The position numbers were made by a program, and so were the translations under genes. Under the pieces are notes generated by a model that had not been told where the DNA came from, ran no database searches, and saw only the letters and a program-made list of their open reading frames with translations. A stretch of 64,000 bases of DNA from the NCBI GenBank assembly GCA_946902985.2, contig OX336388.2, forward strand, positions 122,737,894 through 122,801,893, in the 5' to 3' direction. Of this stretch, positions 45,670 through 56,300 are shown piece by piece (position 1 is the stretch's first letter; every line of letters begins with the position of its first letter). This DNA comes from Meconema thalassinum (Eukaryota; Arthropoda; Insecta; Orthoptera; Tettigoniidae).

Positions 45670-47376
45670 AGCTCACCCTCGTAGTCAGTGTAGGTTCCTG
45701 AACGCAGAGTGCCTGAAGTGTGGCAAGAAAGGTCACATCAGAAAAGTTTGCCGATCGAAATCGAGGAAACATCGAACAACAAACCACGTGACCGAAGAAG
45801 AGCTTCCAGCAGAAAACCTCGACGTTGTGGACTACCTCAGCAAAATCGACACCATCGGAACCACAACTAGGAACCTGAATCTCTACGTGGTTGACGATGA
45901 AGTCGAATCGCTCTTTGGCCGAGAGTGGATTTCAGAGTTTGTATGGGAGATCGAATTTGGTCACCTCTTCGCAAAACCCGACCCAATCCACAAGCTCTCA
46001 GACAAGCAGGCTCTGACTTTGGAACAACAGAAGCAGCTTGACAACATTCTATCTCGCTACCAGGATGTGTTCAGCGACACCCCCGGGAAGATCTCAGGTC
46101 CCCAAGCGAAGATGCACCTGAAGGCTGGAGCCACACCTGTTTTCGCCAGAGCTTGAGACGTACCAGTTGCCCTCCGCGATGCCTATGCCAAGGAAATCTA
46201 CAAGAAAATTGCATCTGGCTTCTACAAAAGAGTGGACTATTCTGAGTGGGCATCGACAACGCACGTCGTCGCCAAGAAGAACGGCAAACTGAGGATCACA
46301 GGCAACTACAAGCCTACTCTCAACCCGCGGATCATCATCGATGAACATCCGATTCCCAAGGTGGAACATCTGTTCAACCGAATGCGCGACGCCACTCTCT
46401 TCTGCCATCTGAATATCTCCGACGCGTACACTCATCTCGAGGTCGACGATGAGTTCAGCCATGCTCTCACGCTTAACACGCCAACTTACGGTCTGATCCG
46501 CCCAACGCGAGCAGTATATGGAGCAGCTACCATCCCCGCTATCTGGCAGCGGCGAATGGACACAGTCCTGCATGGTCTCCCAAACGTCGTAAGTTTTTTC
46601 GATGACAGTATAGTTTTTGCTGATAGCTTTGAAAATCTGATGCAGGCCCTCAGCACCACTCTGGAACGGTTTCGGCAACACAAGCTCAACCGAGCCAAAT
46701 GCGTTTTCGCTCAAACTTCTCTGGAAGCCCTTGGCCACAAAATCGATGCGTCAGGCATCCACAAGTCGGATGCACACATCCAAGCTGTACGTGATGCACC
46801 GAAACCAACTACACCAGAAAAACTCCAACTGTTCCTTGGTAAAGCAACCTACTACAGTTCGTTCATCCCCGATTTGTCCACCAGAGACAGACCACTCAGA
46901 GACATGCTGCTCAAGGACCCTCTCATCTGGATACCAGAAGGCGATAGGGCATACAAAGACATTAAGAACGCCCTAACCTCGCCCCAGGTACTCATGCAGT
47001 ATGACCCAGCGTTACCACTCCTGTTGGCCACGTACGCCAGCAAGTCCGGCCTGGGCGCAGTATTGTCACACCGGCTCAGCAACGGGCAAGAACGTCCAAT
47101 CGCTTACGCCAGTCGAACTATGACAGCAACGGAGCAAAGGTACCCTCATCTCCGCACGAGACTCAACTTGACCAGGCCACGTCGAGGTCACCGCACAACC
47201 GACCAAGTCATCGTGCAACCGACCAAATCACCAGGCAACCGACAAGGTCACCGTGCAACCGACCAAGTCATCGTGCAACCGACCAAGTCACCGTGCAACC
47301 TTTCAAGCCACCGCACAACCGATGGAGTCACCGCACAACCGACGAAGCCACCGCACAACCGACCAAGCCACCGAGC
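45653..47376 (+). pseudogene. LTR element C Pol: zinc knuckles, RT, start of RNase H
   Basis: One frame runs from the zinc knuckles to 47376, broken by a TGA at 46154-46156. Protease active-site DTG is not seen, so protease is mostly deleted. RT motifs: THVVAKKNGKLRITGNYKP, IIDEHPIPKVEHLF, LFCHLNISDAYTHLEV, VYGAATIPAIWQRRMD and the catalytic box VSFFDDSIVFAD (FFDD in place of YxDD). RNase H starts with LLATYASKSGLGAVLSH and PIAYASRTMTATEQRY, then the sequence turns into a 20-bp tandem repeat and stops. No integrase. Confidence 0.88.
47185..47376 (+). repeat. 20-bp minisatellite inside LTR element C
   Basis: About nine imperfect units of gcaaccgaccaagtcaccgt. Three units make 60 bp, so the frame stays open with a 20-residue period (for example HRTTDQVIVQPTKSPGNRQG). 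It replaces the region where the rest of RNase H and integrase would be. Confidence 0.85.
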
Positions 47377-47567
47377 CTGAGACGAGTTCACTTCACCGAG
47401 ACACCAGCAACAGTCCAAACACCACCAGCCACACCAGCTACACCTGTAGACAGGGCACCGCCTATTTCGCAAACCCCTTTTATTCCCCGCAGGAGTACTC
47501 GCCAGCGCCGACCACCGTTGAGATTCTCTCCTGATTCCTAAATCATCCATTTAAAAGAGGGAGGAAA

Positions 47568-47861
47568 TGTTGTGTATTTACATGAACATTCTAGAAAGTG
47601 CTATGTTAACATGAACATTCTAGTCAGTGTTGTGTATTTAGGCTACTTGAGTTAACACGAACATTCTAGTCACTATGCCCAGAACATTCGATTCTGGAAC
47701 TTTCCAGCTACTATGTATATATGCACCCGAGGACTGTAGACGACAGTTCCGCTCAAGTTAGTTCACATTGTGTATCGTTGTGTATCGACTAGTGTTTAAT
47801 AAACCGTTGTGTTATATTAACAAGTGTATGTTATTTATCTTGTATCTCCCACGATATAACA
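47568..47861 (+). repeat. 3' LTR of element C
   Basis: 294 bp; follows the polypurine tract and is followed by the gagac duplication. Differs from the 5' LTR at sites such as cactatgcccagaacattc versus cactttgcccagagcattc. Confidence 0.92.
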
Positions 47862-47934
47862 GAGACTAAGGATTTAAAATCATGAAGATACTTCCTCCGG
47901 CCTGCAGGCTGATAATCCATATGTACAGGTTATT

Positions 47935-48215
47935 AGAACTCCCTCATGTTGTCATAATGTTTCAGACTGATAAAATTTTCTCCTGCTGTCACATTGTTTC
48001 AGACTGTGTGAGTTACAACTCTCTCATGTTGTTATTGTTTCAGACTGTGTGACATGGAACTTTTTCATGCTGCCATAATGTTTCAGACTGTGTGAGATAC
48101 AGCTCCCTCATGCTGCCATAATGTTTCAGACTGTGTGAGATACAGCTCTCTCATGATGCCATATTGTTTTAGACTGTGTGTCATACAACTCCCTCATGCT
48201 GCCATATTGTTTCAG
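47935..48215 (+). repeat. 43-bp minisatellite built from an intron 3' splice site
   Basis: About six tandem units of roughly 43 bp, each ending tgtttcag followed by actgtgtgag, lie directly before the PRDM9-like zinc-knuckle exon. Acceptor-like AG/ACTG junctions fall at 47966, 48003, 48044, 48087, 48130, 48173 and 48216 (first exon base). The last four intervals are exactly 43 bp; the older ones are 37 and 41. One unit carries ttttag instead of tttcag. The true exon starts with the same actgtg, so each unit copies the splice junction and the first exon bases. Confidence 0.9.
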
Positions 48216-48292
48216 ACTGTGACGAGTGTGAGAGAGAATGGGAAGGCGACTGTCCAGAGCATGGAGCACTTGTGAATATTGCTGATAGAGAG
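48216..48292 (+). CDS. PRDM9: PRDM9-like gene, zinc-knuckle (pre-SET) exon
   Basis: The exon completes the Tyr codon of the previous exon and encodes CDECEREWEGDCPEH then GALVNIADRE. The spacing C-x2-C-x7-C-x2-H is identical to the zinc knuckle that precedes the PR/SET domain in PRDM9 and PRDM7. The donor is gag/gtaagc, leaving phase 0. The acceptor tttcag/actgtg is the last of seven near-identical tttcag/actg junctions, because the end of the intron is a 43-bp minisatellite. The upstream intron is about 18 kb and the downstream one about 14.6 kb. Confidence 0.88.
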
Positions 48293-48349
48293 GTAAGCTG
48301 AAACTGTCATAACTTTCATGTTTCTAGGACATCTTTCAGTCTTAACCAC

Positions 48350-51300
48350 AGTGTAAAGCGCGACTGGTGGCCAAATGGGCTAGCGTTTCCATTGATGTAT
48401 TTATGTTCCTATAACCAAAGACAGTAGAGGACAATACAGGACAATTCCCAATTTAATTTATTTTAAATGGGAGTCAATTTTGCTAGTGGCACACCTAGTG
48501 GTGTGACCTGGTATCTAACTCCAAATTCATATATCAATGAAAGTTTACTGAAGGTGGGTAAACAGAAGGAATTAGAACTACTTTTAGATAGAAACGAAAT
48601 TCAAATTTTAGCAGTACAAGAGACAAGATATTTGGATGAGAATGTGACAGAAACGAAAGATTATAGAACCTTTCAAGGTAAACCTGCGATTAAAATTATG
48701 AAAGGAATGCCACTCTTGGGAACAGCCTTTTATGTCCATAAAAGTCTATTAGCCAATGTAACTGAATTCAAATCACGCTCAGAAAGGATGTCTCTTTTGA
48801 CAATGAAATGCAAAAATAAAATATATACTTTTGTTAATTGTCATGCGCCAATAAACGAAGACAACAAGAAGAACCCAAATAAAGTAGAGGAATTCTGGGA
48901 CCTCCTGGATGATGAAATATCTAAAATTCCAAAATCAAATGTGGTGATATTACTTGGAGATTTCAATGCCCAAATTGGAATAGAGAGGATTCATAGACCA
49001 ATAGTGGGAGAATATGCTGCTCACCAAAGAACAAACAGAAATGGGATGAGATTAATTACTATTTATAAAAACTTTCAACTTAAGTTAATGTCAACTTTCT
49101 TCAAGAAATTGCCAAGAAAAGCTAAAACATGGGTTTCTCCAAATCCAATACTAGGTGAATTTCAACTGGATCATGTAGCTATATCCAAAAGAAACATGAA
49201 AGAAATTATGAATGTCAAGGTTATAAGAAGCAGAGAATTTGACTCTGATCACTATTTGTCTAAAATTAAACTCAAATTCTTACCCAACAGAAACCTCAGA
49301 AGAGGGGAAAGAGTAAATAAATATAACACAAATAGACTTCAAATTACACAAGAAACGTTGGAAAAATTTCAGGAAGAAATAAAAGTAACTCATCATGGGA
49401 AGTGGCAAGATTTATCTAAAGAAATAACCAACGCAGCTCAGAAGACATTTAGGCTAGCCAAACCTAAGAAGAAACCTTGGTGGAATCAAATATGTGAAGA
49501 TACATTACAAGAGAGAACAAAACAATGGAAAAAGTGGAAATGCTCCGGAAAGACGGAACATTATGACCAATTCAAACAGCAAAGGAAAGACACTGCTAGA
49601 ATAATAAGGGGAGTTAAAAGATCATTCGAAAAATCACAACTTACTGACCTGCAAGACAGCTTTGTTAAAAATAACTCTCGAAACTTCTATCAGAATTTTA
49701 AGAGTCAATTAAAGGGGTATCAAGTGCCTAGCATATGCTTTAAAGATGAAAATGGTAGACTTGGCCTAAGCAATGTTGAGAACTGTGAAATACTTGCGAA
49801 GCACTTTGATCAGCTTTTAAACTGCCCTGAACCAGATCATAAGTTGGAATTCTCACAAGCAACAGAAAATCTGGAAGAAGATATACCACCCAATGCTGAA
49901 GAAATTAAAGAAGCAATTAACAATCTAAAAAATAATAAAGCTAGCGGAGAGGACTCTATAACAGCTGAACTTTTGAAATGGTTTCAATCAAAAATCATTG
50001 AAGAGCTGCAGTTAATCTTTGAAGATATTTGGAGAACAGAGAGGATTCCAGAGGAATGGAAAGTGGCTCTAATACACCCAATGCATAAAAAAGGGGACAA
50101 ACAAAACGTTGATAACTATAGAGGCATCTCTCTTCTTCAAATTGCATACAAGGTATTTTCAAAAATATTGCTGAATAGAGTAGAAACATCACTTGACAAG
50201 CAACTGGGCGAGTATCAAGCTGGATTTCGAAAAGGTAGATCTTGTTCAGAACAAATATTTAACTTAAAATCCATAATTCGCCATAGGATACTGAATTCAA
50301 AGGACATAGTTGTGACTTTTGTAGATTTTAAAAAGGCCTTTGACTCGGTTGATAGAGAAACCATAGATAAAACAATTCGTGAATTTGGAGTGAGAACTAA
50401 ATTGGCAAACCTAATTCGTGAAACCCTTACTGACACGATTTCAAAAGTAAAATTTATGGGTGAGATATCAAAATCTATTTAGATAAATACAGGTGTACGG
50501 CAGGGTGATGGTTTATCACCCCTTCTGTTCAACTGTGTTTTAGAGAAAATTGTAAGAATTTGGAATTTAAAGCTAAAAGAACATAACATTTCGCCAGTAA
50601 CTTTGGGGAGAAGAAACAAAGGCATTGAAATAAGTTGCCTAGCATTTGCAGACGATTTTGCTATATTGTCAGAAAACCTAACAAGTGCAACAACACAAAT
50701 CAATCTCTTGGAAGAAATAGCCAACAAAACAGGTTTGAGAATCTCCGTAGAAAAAACTAAATTTATTACAAACATCAAGAACGCTTCAAAATATTTGGCA
50801 ACAGATATTGGCCCAGTGGAAAAAGTAAAGAAATTCAAATATCTGGGAGAAATAATTCAAGAAAATGGTTTAGAAAAATCTTCGGTAGAAGAAAGGGTAC
50901 ACAAGATGGAAAGAGCATATGGTATCACTAAGAATTTTTATAACAAAAAGTGCTTATCTAAAAATCTTAAAATAAAGCACTACACTACAGTGGTGAAACC
51001 GGAATGCCTATACGCAAGTGAATGTCTGGTACTAAACTATAGATTAGATAAACTTGAAGTACTAGAAAGGAGAATCATGAGGAAAATTTTAGGCCCAGTG
51101 AAAACAGCAGAAGTATGGAAATTAAGATCTAATGATGAAATATACAGGAACATAGAAAATATAACAGAAACGATAAGAAAAAGGAGATTGCAGTTTTTGG
51201 ACATATTTACAGAATGGATGATTCCAGATTAACAAAAAGGATATTCAAGTACCTTTGGGAGAAAAGGGCAACAACTAGCTGGATTCAAGAAGTAAAGAAA

Positions 51301-51560
51301 GATTTAGAAAGAAATAATATAAGTGAAGAAGAAACGGTGAACAGAGAGATCTTCAGAAAAAGGGTGTTAAGTATGAAAGGATTCCAAGGAAGATTGCCAA
51401 AGAAACTTGGTGCGATGTGGTCCGAGGACAGAAAGAAACAGCATAGTGAAAGGATGAAAGAGTACTGGAGGGAACGGAAGAGAAAACAACAAAGTGTGAA
51501 GAATTGAAATTGGCACGTGGTCCCTAGCAGGCCTCATCGGAAAGAAGAAGAAGAAAGTTT
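48350..51560 (+). mobile_element. RTE-like LINE, nearly complete
   Basis: One long ORF with APE endonuclease and RT, followed by a short 3' end with cacgtggtccctagcaggcc and an agaagaagaagaaag tail. The copy carries one nonsense codon and one frameshift. It sits in the intron just after the zinc-knuckle exon, in the same orientation as the host gene. Confidence 0.88.
48467..51507 (+). pseudogene. RTE-like endonuclease-reverse transcriptase ORF
   Basis: Endonuclease: IQILAVQETRYLDENVTETK, FVNCHAPINEDNKK, VVILLGDFNAQIGIER, FQLDHVAISKRN and EFDSDHYLSKIK. Linker with KKKPWWNQICEDTLQERTKQ. RT: PEEWKVALIHPMHKKGDKQN, NYRGISLLQIAYKVFSKILL, EYQAGFRKGRSCSEQIF, VTFVDFKKAFDSVDRETID, then a TAG at 50480-50482, TGVRQGDGLSPLLFNCVLE and LAFADDFAILSENL. 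C-terminal KFKYLGEIIQENGLEKSS and ERRIMRKILGPVKTAE. A frameshift near 51214 moves the last 95 codons (SRLTKRIFKYLWEKRATTSW) to another frame. The first residues before LLKVGKQKELELLL may be 5' UTR. Confidence 0.9.
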
Positions 51561-51843
51561 GTATACGGAAATGAACAAATAAATAAATTATGTTTGAAAA
51601 GAAAGTGTTACGGGTATTAGCATTTACAGTATATCTCAGGGTTGCTGAAACAATTCTGGATATGGTACATAAAAGAATTACTTATTTATTTATTAATTAA
51701 TTTATTATTATTAAAGACAAGAGTTATAATGAGGATATGAAATTCAGTCAAAATTTAATGTTTTTCACTCGGTCAACACGATTGTACCCAATTGTAATGG
51801 GTGTTTCCCTAATCCTGAAAATGAATCACAGGAAATTAATAAA

Positions 51844-51887
51844 TACACTTCGATGGCCAGTTTCGATCGTGAAGCGATAATCATCAG
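51844..51887 (-). ncRNA. Hammerhead-like core, Penelope-type remnant (weak)
   Basis: On the minus strand, CTGATGA (51887-51881), GAAA (51864-51861) and GTA (51846-51844) occur in hammerhead order. The region between the first two can form ATCG/CGAT around cttca, but leaves unpaired bases next to the core. Stem III is at most two pairs. Penelope-like elements carry such ribozymes in their pseudo-LTRs. Probably a decayed copy or chance. Confidence 0.3.
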
Positions 51888-52894
51888 ATTCTTTACCCTT
51901 AGGCTATTAAATCTATGTTTATAATGTATATACACTTATGTGGTTTACAGCCCTGCTTATCCCCTCCCTCTAGTTGGGCCTGACTGTAGATGTGACCAGT
52001 GGGTTTCAAAATGCCAGAGAAGTGACTTGCATAAAATATACATGAAAGATGGCCCATCATGCTCAAATATAATCTATTAAAGCTAGGATCTGTGCCAAGC
52101 CAGAATCTCCAAAATATTAAAACCCCTTCCAAAAGGGGTAATCCTTCCAAGAGAAAAAGACAAGAGTTGGAAACATTAAAACCTATACTCTATTTGTTTG
52201 TACTTGATAATTGACCCTAGTAATTTAAATGAACACACTTTGATGGAGAATTCACCCCTCTTTATACCAGAAAGCATCTCTCATTGGAAACGAGAAACAA
52301 CATATCGTCGCAGCCAAGCTAGATACGGGAGCAACATAGGGAAACATGTTGCTGGGTAAGGATATACTTTGTTCCATATCTTCAATAAACTGAGGCCAGC
52401 GTTAACAGCAGTAATAAAGGTATTATACATATTAAGCAGTATTAAACATCCTCATTAGACCGGGTAGCACTTATAGGGCTGATTAGCTTATGCGTGATGA
52501 GAATGAAAACTGGCCTTTAATATTTGAAGAAGTTCAGATTACAGTAGCATACACCATATTAGGATGTTCTAGACTTGGTAGCAAACATATGTTACATTGC
52601 TTGACAAAGTTAACACAGACAGTTAGGAATGTGGAGGGAGGAAGGCTAAGAGGTTAACAGATAACATAATGAGGCAAGTCAGGAAGTACCTTCCAGTTCA
52701 GTACAGGCAGTGGGATAAGACAGCTGCACGGAAACGGACCACACATCACTCACTCAAACAACTAAGTGCACAATCCACAATAAACTGACCATTTAATAAC
52801 AATCACATAATCACATTAAGCAAATAAACTTGAAGGTCAATCACCACTATCAGTATCTCGTGGGGAAAAAAAACCCACATATCTTGACTAATTG

Positions 52895-53255
52895 TGCTAG
52901 TTTGATCAGTTCTTCTGTGGCGCAGGGGCTATTTCTATAGATTATTTATCTTTCAAACTGCCCCACAAGAAGAAATCAGAAGGCATTAAATAAGGGGAAT
53001 GAGCTGGTCATAAACCTGCACATAAACCTGTCCCTGAAATTATCACACACAGCTTTCATCAAATTATGAGCGGTAAGTGTCGTAGCCCCATCTTGATGAA
53101 AATATCCATTCAACCTTTCCTGTTCAGTCGGTTGAGGAAAAAACTCATTTAGTATCGTATTAATTCAGTGCTGTTTAGTTATTATTATATTAACAAAGAT
53201 AAAATTATACAAATTTAGATGAATTTAAATTTAGAGGTGGGTGCCTAAATATGAT
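52895..53255 (-). pseudogene. DDE transposase relic, inverted copy of 43750-44200
   Basis: The minus strand shares ggttgattggata-like sequence, catcaagatggggctac, gaaagctgtgtgtga, gctcattccccttatttaat and the aggcacccacctctaaattt end with the copy at 43750-44200. Both are decayed fragments of one DNA transposon family. Confidence 0.75.
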
Positions 53256-53303
53256 TTTTAAATGATGTCTAAATTTAATGAAACAAAAAAATTAATAAAT
53301 CTA

Positions 53304-56300
53304 GGGTAAAAGCACCAGTCGTTGACACCCTTAAGAGAAATTTCTACTTCATTTCAATCTACTCCTGTTCATTTTCCATTTGAACCTCCTTCTGATGTGT
53401 TAATATAATCTACAGTCTGTTCTCTTTTACAGGATATATTTGTTTTAACTCTAACCTTAGTTGTTAGCTGGAATATTTCATTTGTTTCAAATGTAAAAAT
53501 TGAACCAGTCATTGACACGCCAGAAATCTCAAAACACCAATAGATGACACCTTTCAGAACCAATGGTTGACAGTTAAGGAAAATAACTAGGCTAGGCTAA
53601 ATTCATTATCAATTTTATTAGAAATAAGCACAAGAATATAACTAATAATAAGTGACTAAAATATAACTAAATTACTTATATTGTCAATGATATCAGATAC
53701 TTCAACTGAAAATTACAAAAGTTCCTAATAAGGAATAAGTCTTACATAAACACACAGCAGCATCCTCTTGATACCTTACATTGTATTAATATATCACAGA
53801 TAGGCTATCTCAACCACACAGATAAATAGTAGTTATAATTGTTGGTACAAAAATTACACAGCTTAAATCAAATGTATTTCTAGAAACGACTTATCTGCTG
53901 CTTCAGTGAATGATCTACCAATCCACATCAACTGAACAAGGGAACTGGTAATGGGTCGTTGAGCTTGGCTTACCGAAAGTTAATGGGTTAGGTAGAATTT
54001 GAAGGATGTCATCCACAGAGACATTCCTTTTATCACTTTCATTTTTAATGAAAACATTTCTTAATCGATTGAGGGGGTTGAGAGTAACCGCTGTGGCACA
54101 ATTTTCATCAAGAACCTCTGTTATTTGAAGAACATATTTGAAGTATTTCTTATTTTTTCTTATTTGATAAACAACAAAAGCTCCTTCTTGGATTGTTTTA
54201 CGAGTACCATCATCAGGGCAAGACAATGTCTTGATAAACTTCCTCTCACTTAATAGAGGTTTTTCCACTGGCTCATTCACTGTTACAACACTGCCTTCAC
54301 CTTCCAATTCAGGGGAAGTTTCATTGCAAGTCACTGGATCCAACTTTGGGGACAATGGAAAATCTTCGACACCATCTTCGTGCTGAAGGTCGAAATCTTC
54401 AGTTTCGGACTGGTCTGTGAGATGGAGACTCACATCATCAATACTGCTTCCAGACGAAATCCATTCTTCTTCTTCTTCTTCCTCTGAAGATATTATTTCA
54501 CACTGCTTCTTCCTTTTCCTTGCAGTCTTCTTTGCCATATTTTTAAATTTCATTGCTGCTTCTTTTTGTTCCTTCTTCTTTTGCCTTTCAATAGCCTTCA
54601 GTTTCTTGCTTTCGTCTAAATCTAACTTTTTCTTTAATTTGTTCTTGTGGTACTCCTGCCATGACTTTGAAGTGACAACGGATGGTAATGTTTCTCTTTT
54701 CCTCTTTTTCTGCACCGTAGAAACATCTGGCCAGAAAAGTACATTTTTAAATGGACTGGGGACATTATTAGGGATCCGTTTGTGTGTTGTGTCAACAGTT
54801 TCTCTGGTTGATGGTACTGCATCTTCATTCCTAGGGATACTGTCTGGTGTCGAATCTATAGTTTTGTTGATTGATGGCACTAGACCTTCATTCCTGGGGA
54901 ACCTGTTTGGTGTTAAATCGATAGTTTTGCTGGTTGATGGCACTGCATCTTCATTCCTAGGGATACTGTCTGGTGTCGAATCTATAGTTTTGTTGGTTGA
55001 TGGCACTACACCTTCATTCCTGGGGAATCTGTTTGGTGTTAAATCGATAGTTTTGCTGGTTGATGGTACTGGTTCTGGTGATTCTTCATGCTCAGTCAAA
55101 TGATCGATGCTTTTCTCAAGTTGTGGGATCACATTGTAACCAACAGGCCTACTCTTGGTTTTGATCTCTCTCCATGCATAAAATAATGATGTATCCTTTA
55201 CTTCTCCTTTCCGTTCTTCGACTCCTTGAAAAGTTGATAATTTTTCTTTCCCAATGATATTTTCCAATACCTTAAGTGCTGTATTGTTCTCTTTCACATC
55301 AACTTCTGAAATGACATTTGCATTTTCATTTCTAGAAGGTAATTCATGGTCTATCACAGTGGATGGATTCCATGGCACCAAACCACACTTCCTCAAGCCA
55401 TTCTGAATGGCTGTGAAAGGGATGTCATTAAGAACCGCTTTTAGAATTGGTGCAAAATCTTTCTTTTTCAGAATCGGCGAATCCATATTTTCTATTCTCC
55501 ATGAATGAACTTTCTCTTTCCAGCGGCCTTTCAATGATCTAAAAACTGAAACATCCATCGGCTGTATCAGATGTGTTGCGTTGGGATGAAGAGCTATTAA
55601 AATTATCCCTTTTTCAGAACAAAATTCACTAGTGTGGAGAGTCATGTGTGAGGAATGCCCATCGAGGAAAAGAATTACAGGAAGCTCGATGTTTTCGCTG
55701 ATCAGCCATGGGTAGAATACATTGCTGACAAACTCATAAAAAAGTGCTCCGGTCATCCATCCACTTTCTGAACGACCTATTCCCCAATCTGCGGGAATGC
55801 TGGTTGCAATTTCTGATGGGATCCTTTCATATTTAAACACAATTAATGGAGGGGCCATCACACCTGCTGCACTAGCTGTTATCATGACAGTTAAACATTC
55901 CTTGTCATCTGGATTCACTTTTTGGTAAATCTTCTTATCTCCTTTCTTAGCTAAAATTTTCCCTCCTTTTGGATTCAAAAAGACTCCTGTCTCATCGGCA
56001 TTAAATACCCTCATTGGATTAGCTAGGGCGTCCAAAACATTTTCATCACGCAGGAAATTATATATTTCTCTGTACCAGTTTTGTAGGTCTTCTGCCGACA
56101 CCAATTCCCGCGATGTTGTCAGGTTTTCTGGCGTTCGTAGGGAAATCGTTGGGTGCCTGTTCAAAAATGATTTAAACCACTTGCGGCCAGATTTGAACTG
56201 GGATTTCCTATTTAATTGAGTTAAAATTTGTTGAACCCTGTTTATTAACTCCTCTTTCACAATTGGAAAACCGGCCTTTGCCAAGGATTTTATCCAAGTC

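Larger units (their letters stand above)
44346..47861 (+). mobile_element. LTR retrotransposon C (Gypsy-type), internally deleted
   Basis: 294-bp LTRs at both ends (tgttgtgtatt to gatataaca). A 5-bp duplication gagac is at 44341-44345 and 47862-47866. A polypurine tract aaaagagggaggaaa (47553-47567) directly precedes the 3' LTR and tggtgtcacaagtgggat after the 5' LTR is the probable primer-binding site. The LTRs differ at about seven sites, so it is older than element B. Protease is largely missing and integrase is absent. It ends 75 bp before the minisatellite at the PRDM9-like exon. Confidence 0.93.
51561..53300. other. Intronic sequence with old repeat remnants
   Basis: A/T-rich, no gene. 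It contains a hammerhead-like segment at 51844-51887 and the decayed transposase at 52895-53255, annotated separately. The rest shows nothing recognisable. Confidence 0.4.

Noticed and set aside
47185..47376. CRISPR-like array
   Set aside because: Units are contiguous 20-bp tandem repeats without spacers, in a eukaryotic retroelement.
54417..55103. 228-codon plus-strand ORF
   Set aside because: It is the antisense shadow of the repeat-rich C-terminus of the pogo-like transposase; its Ser/Leu/Phe-rich translation has no family motif.
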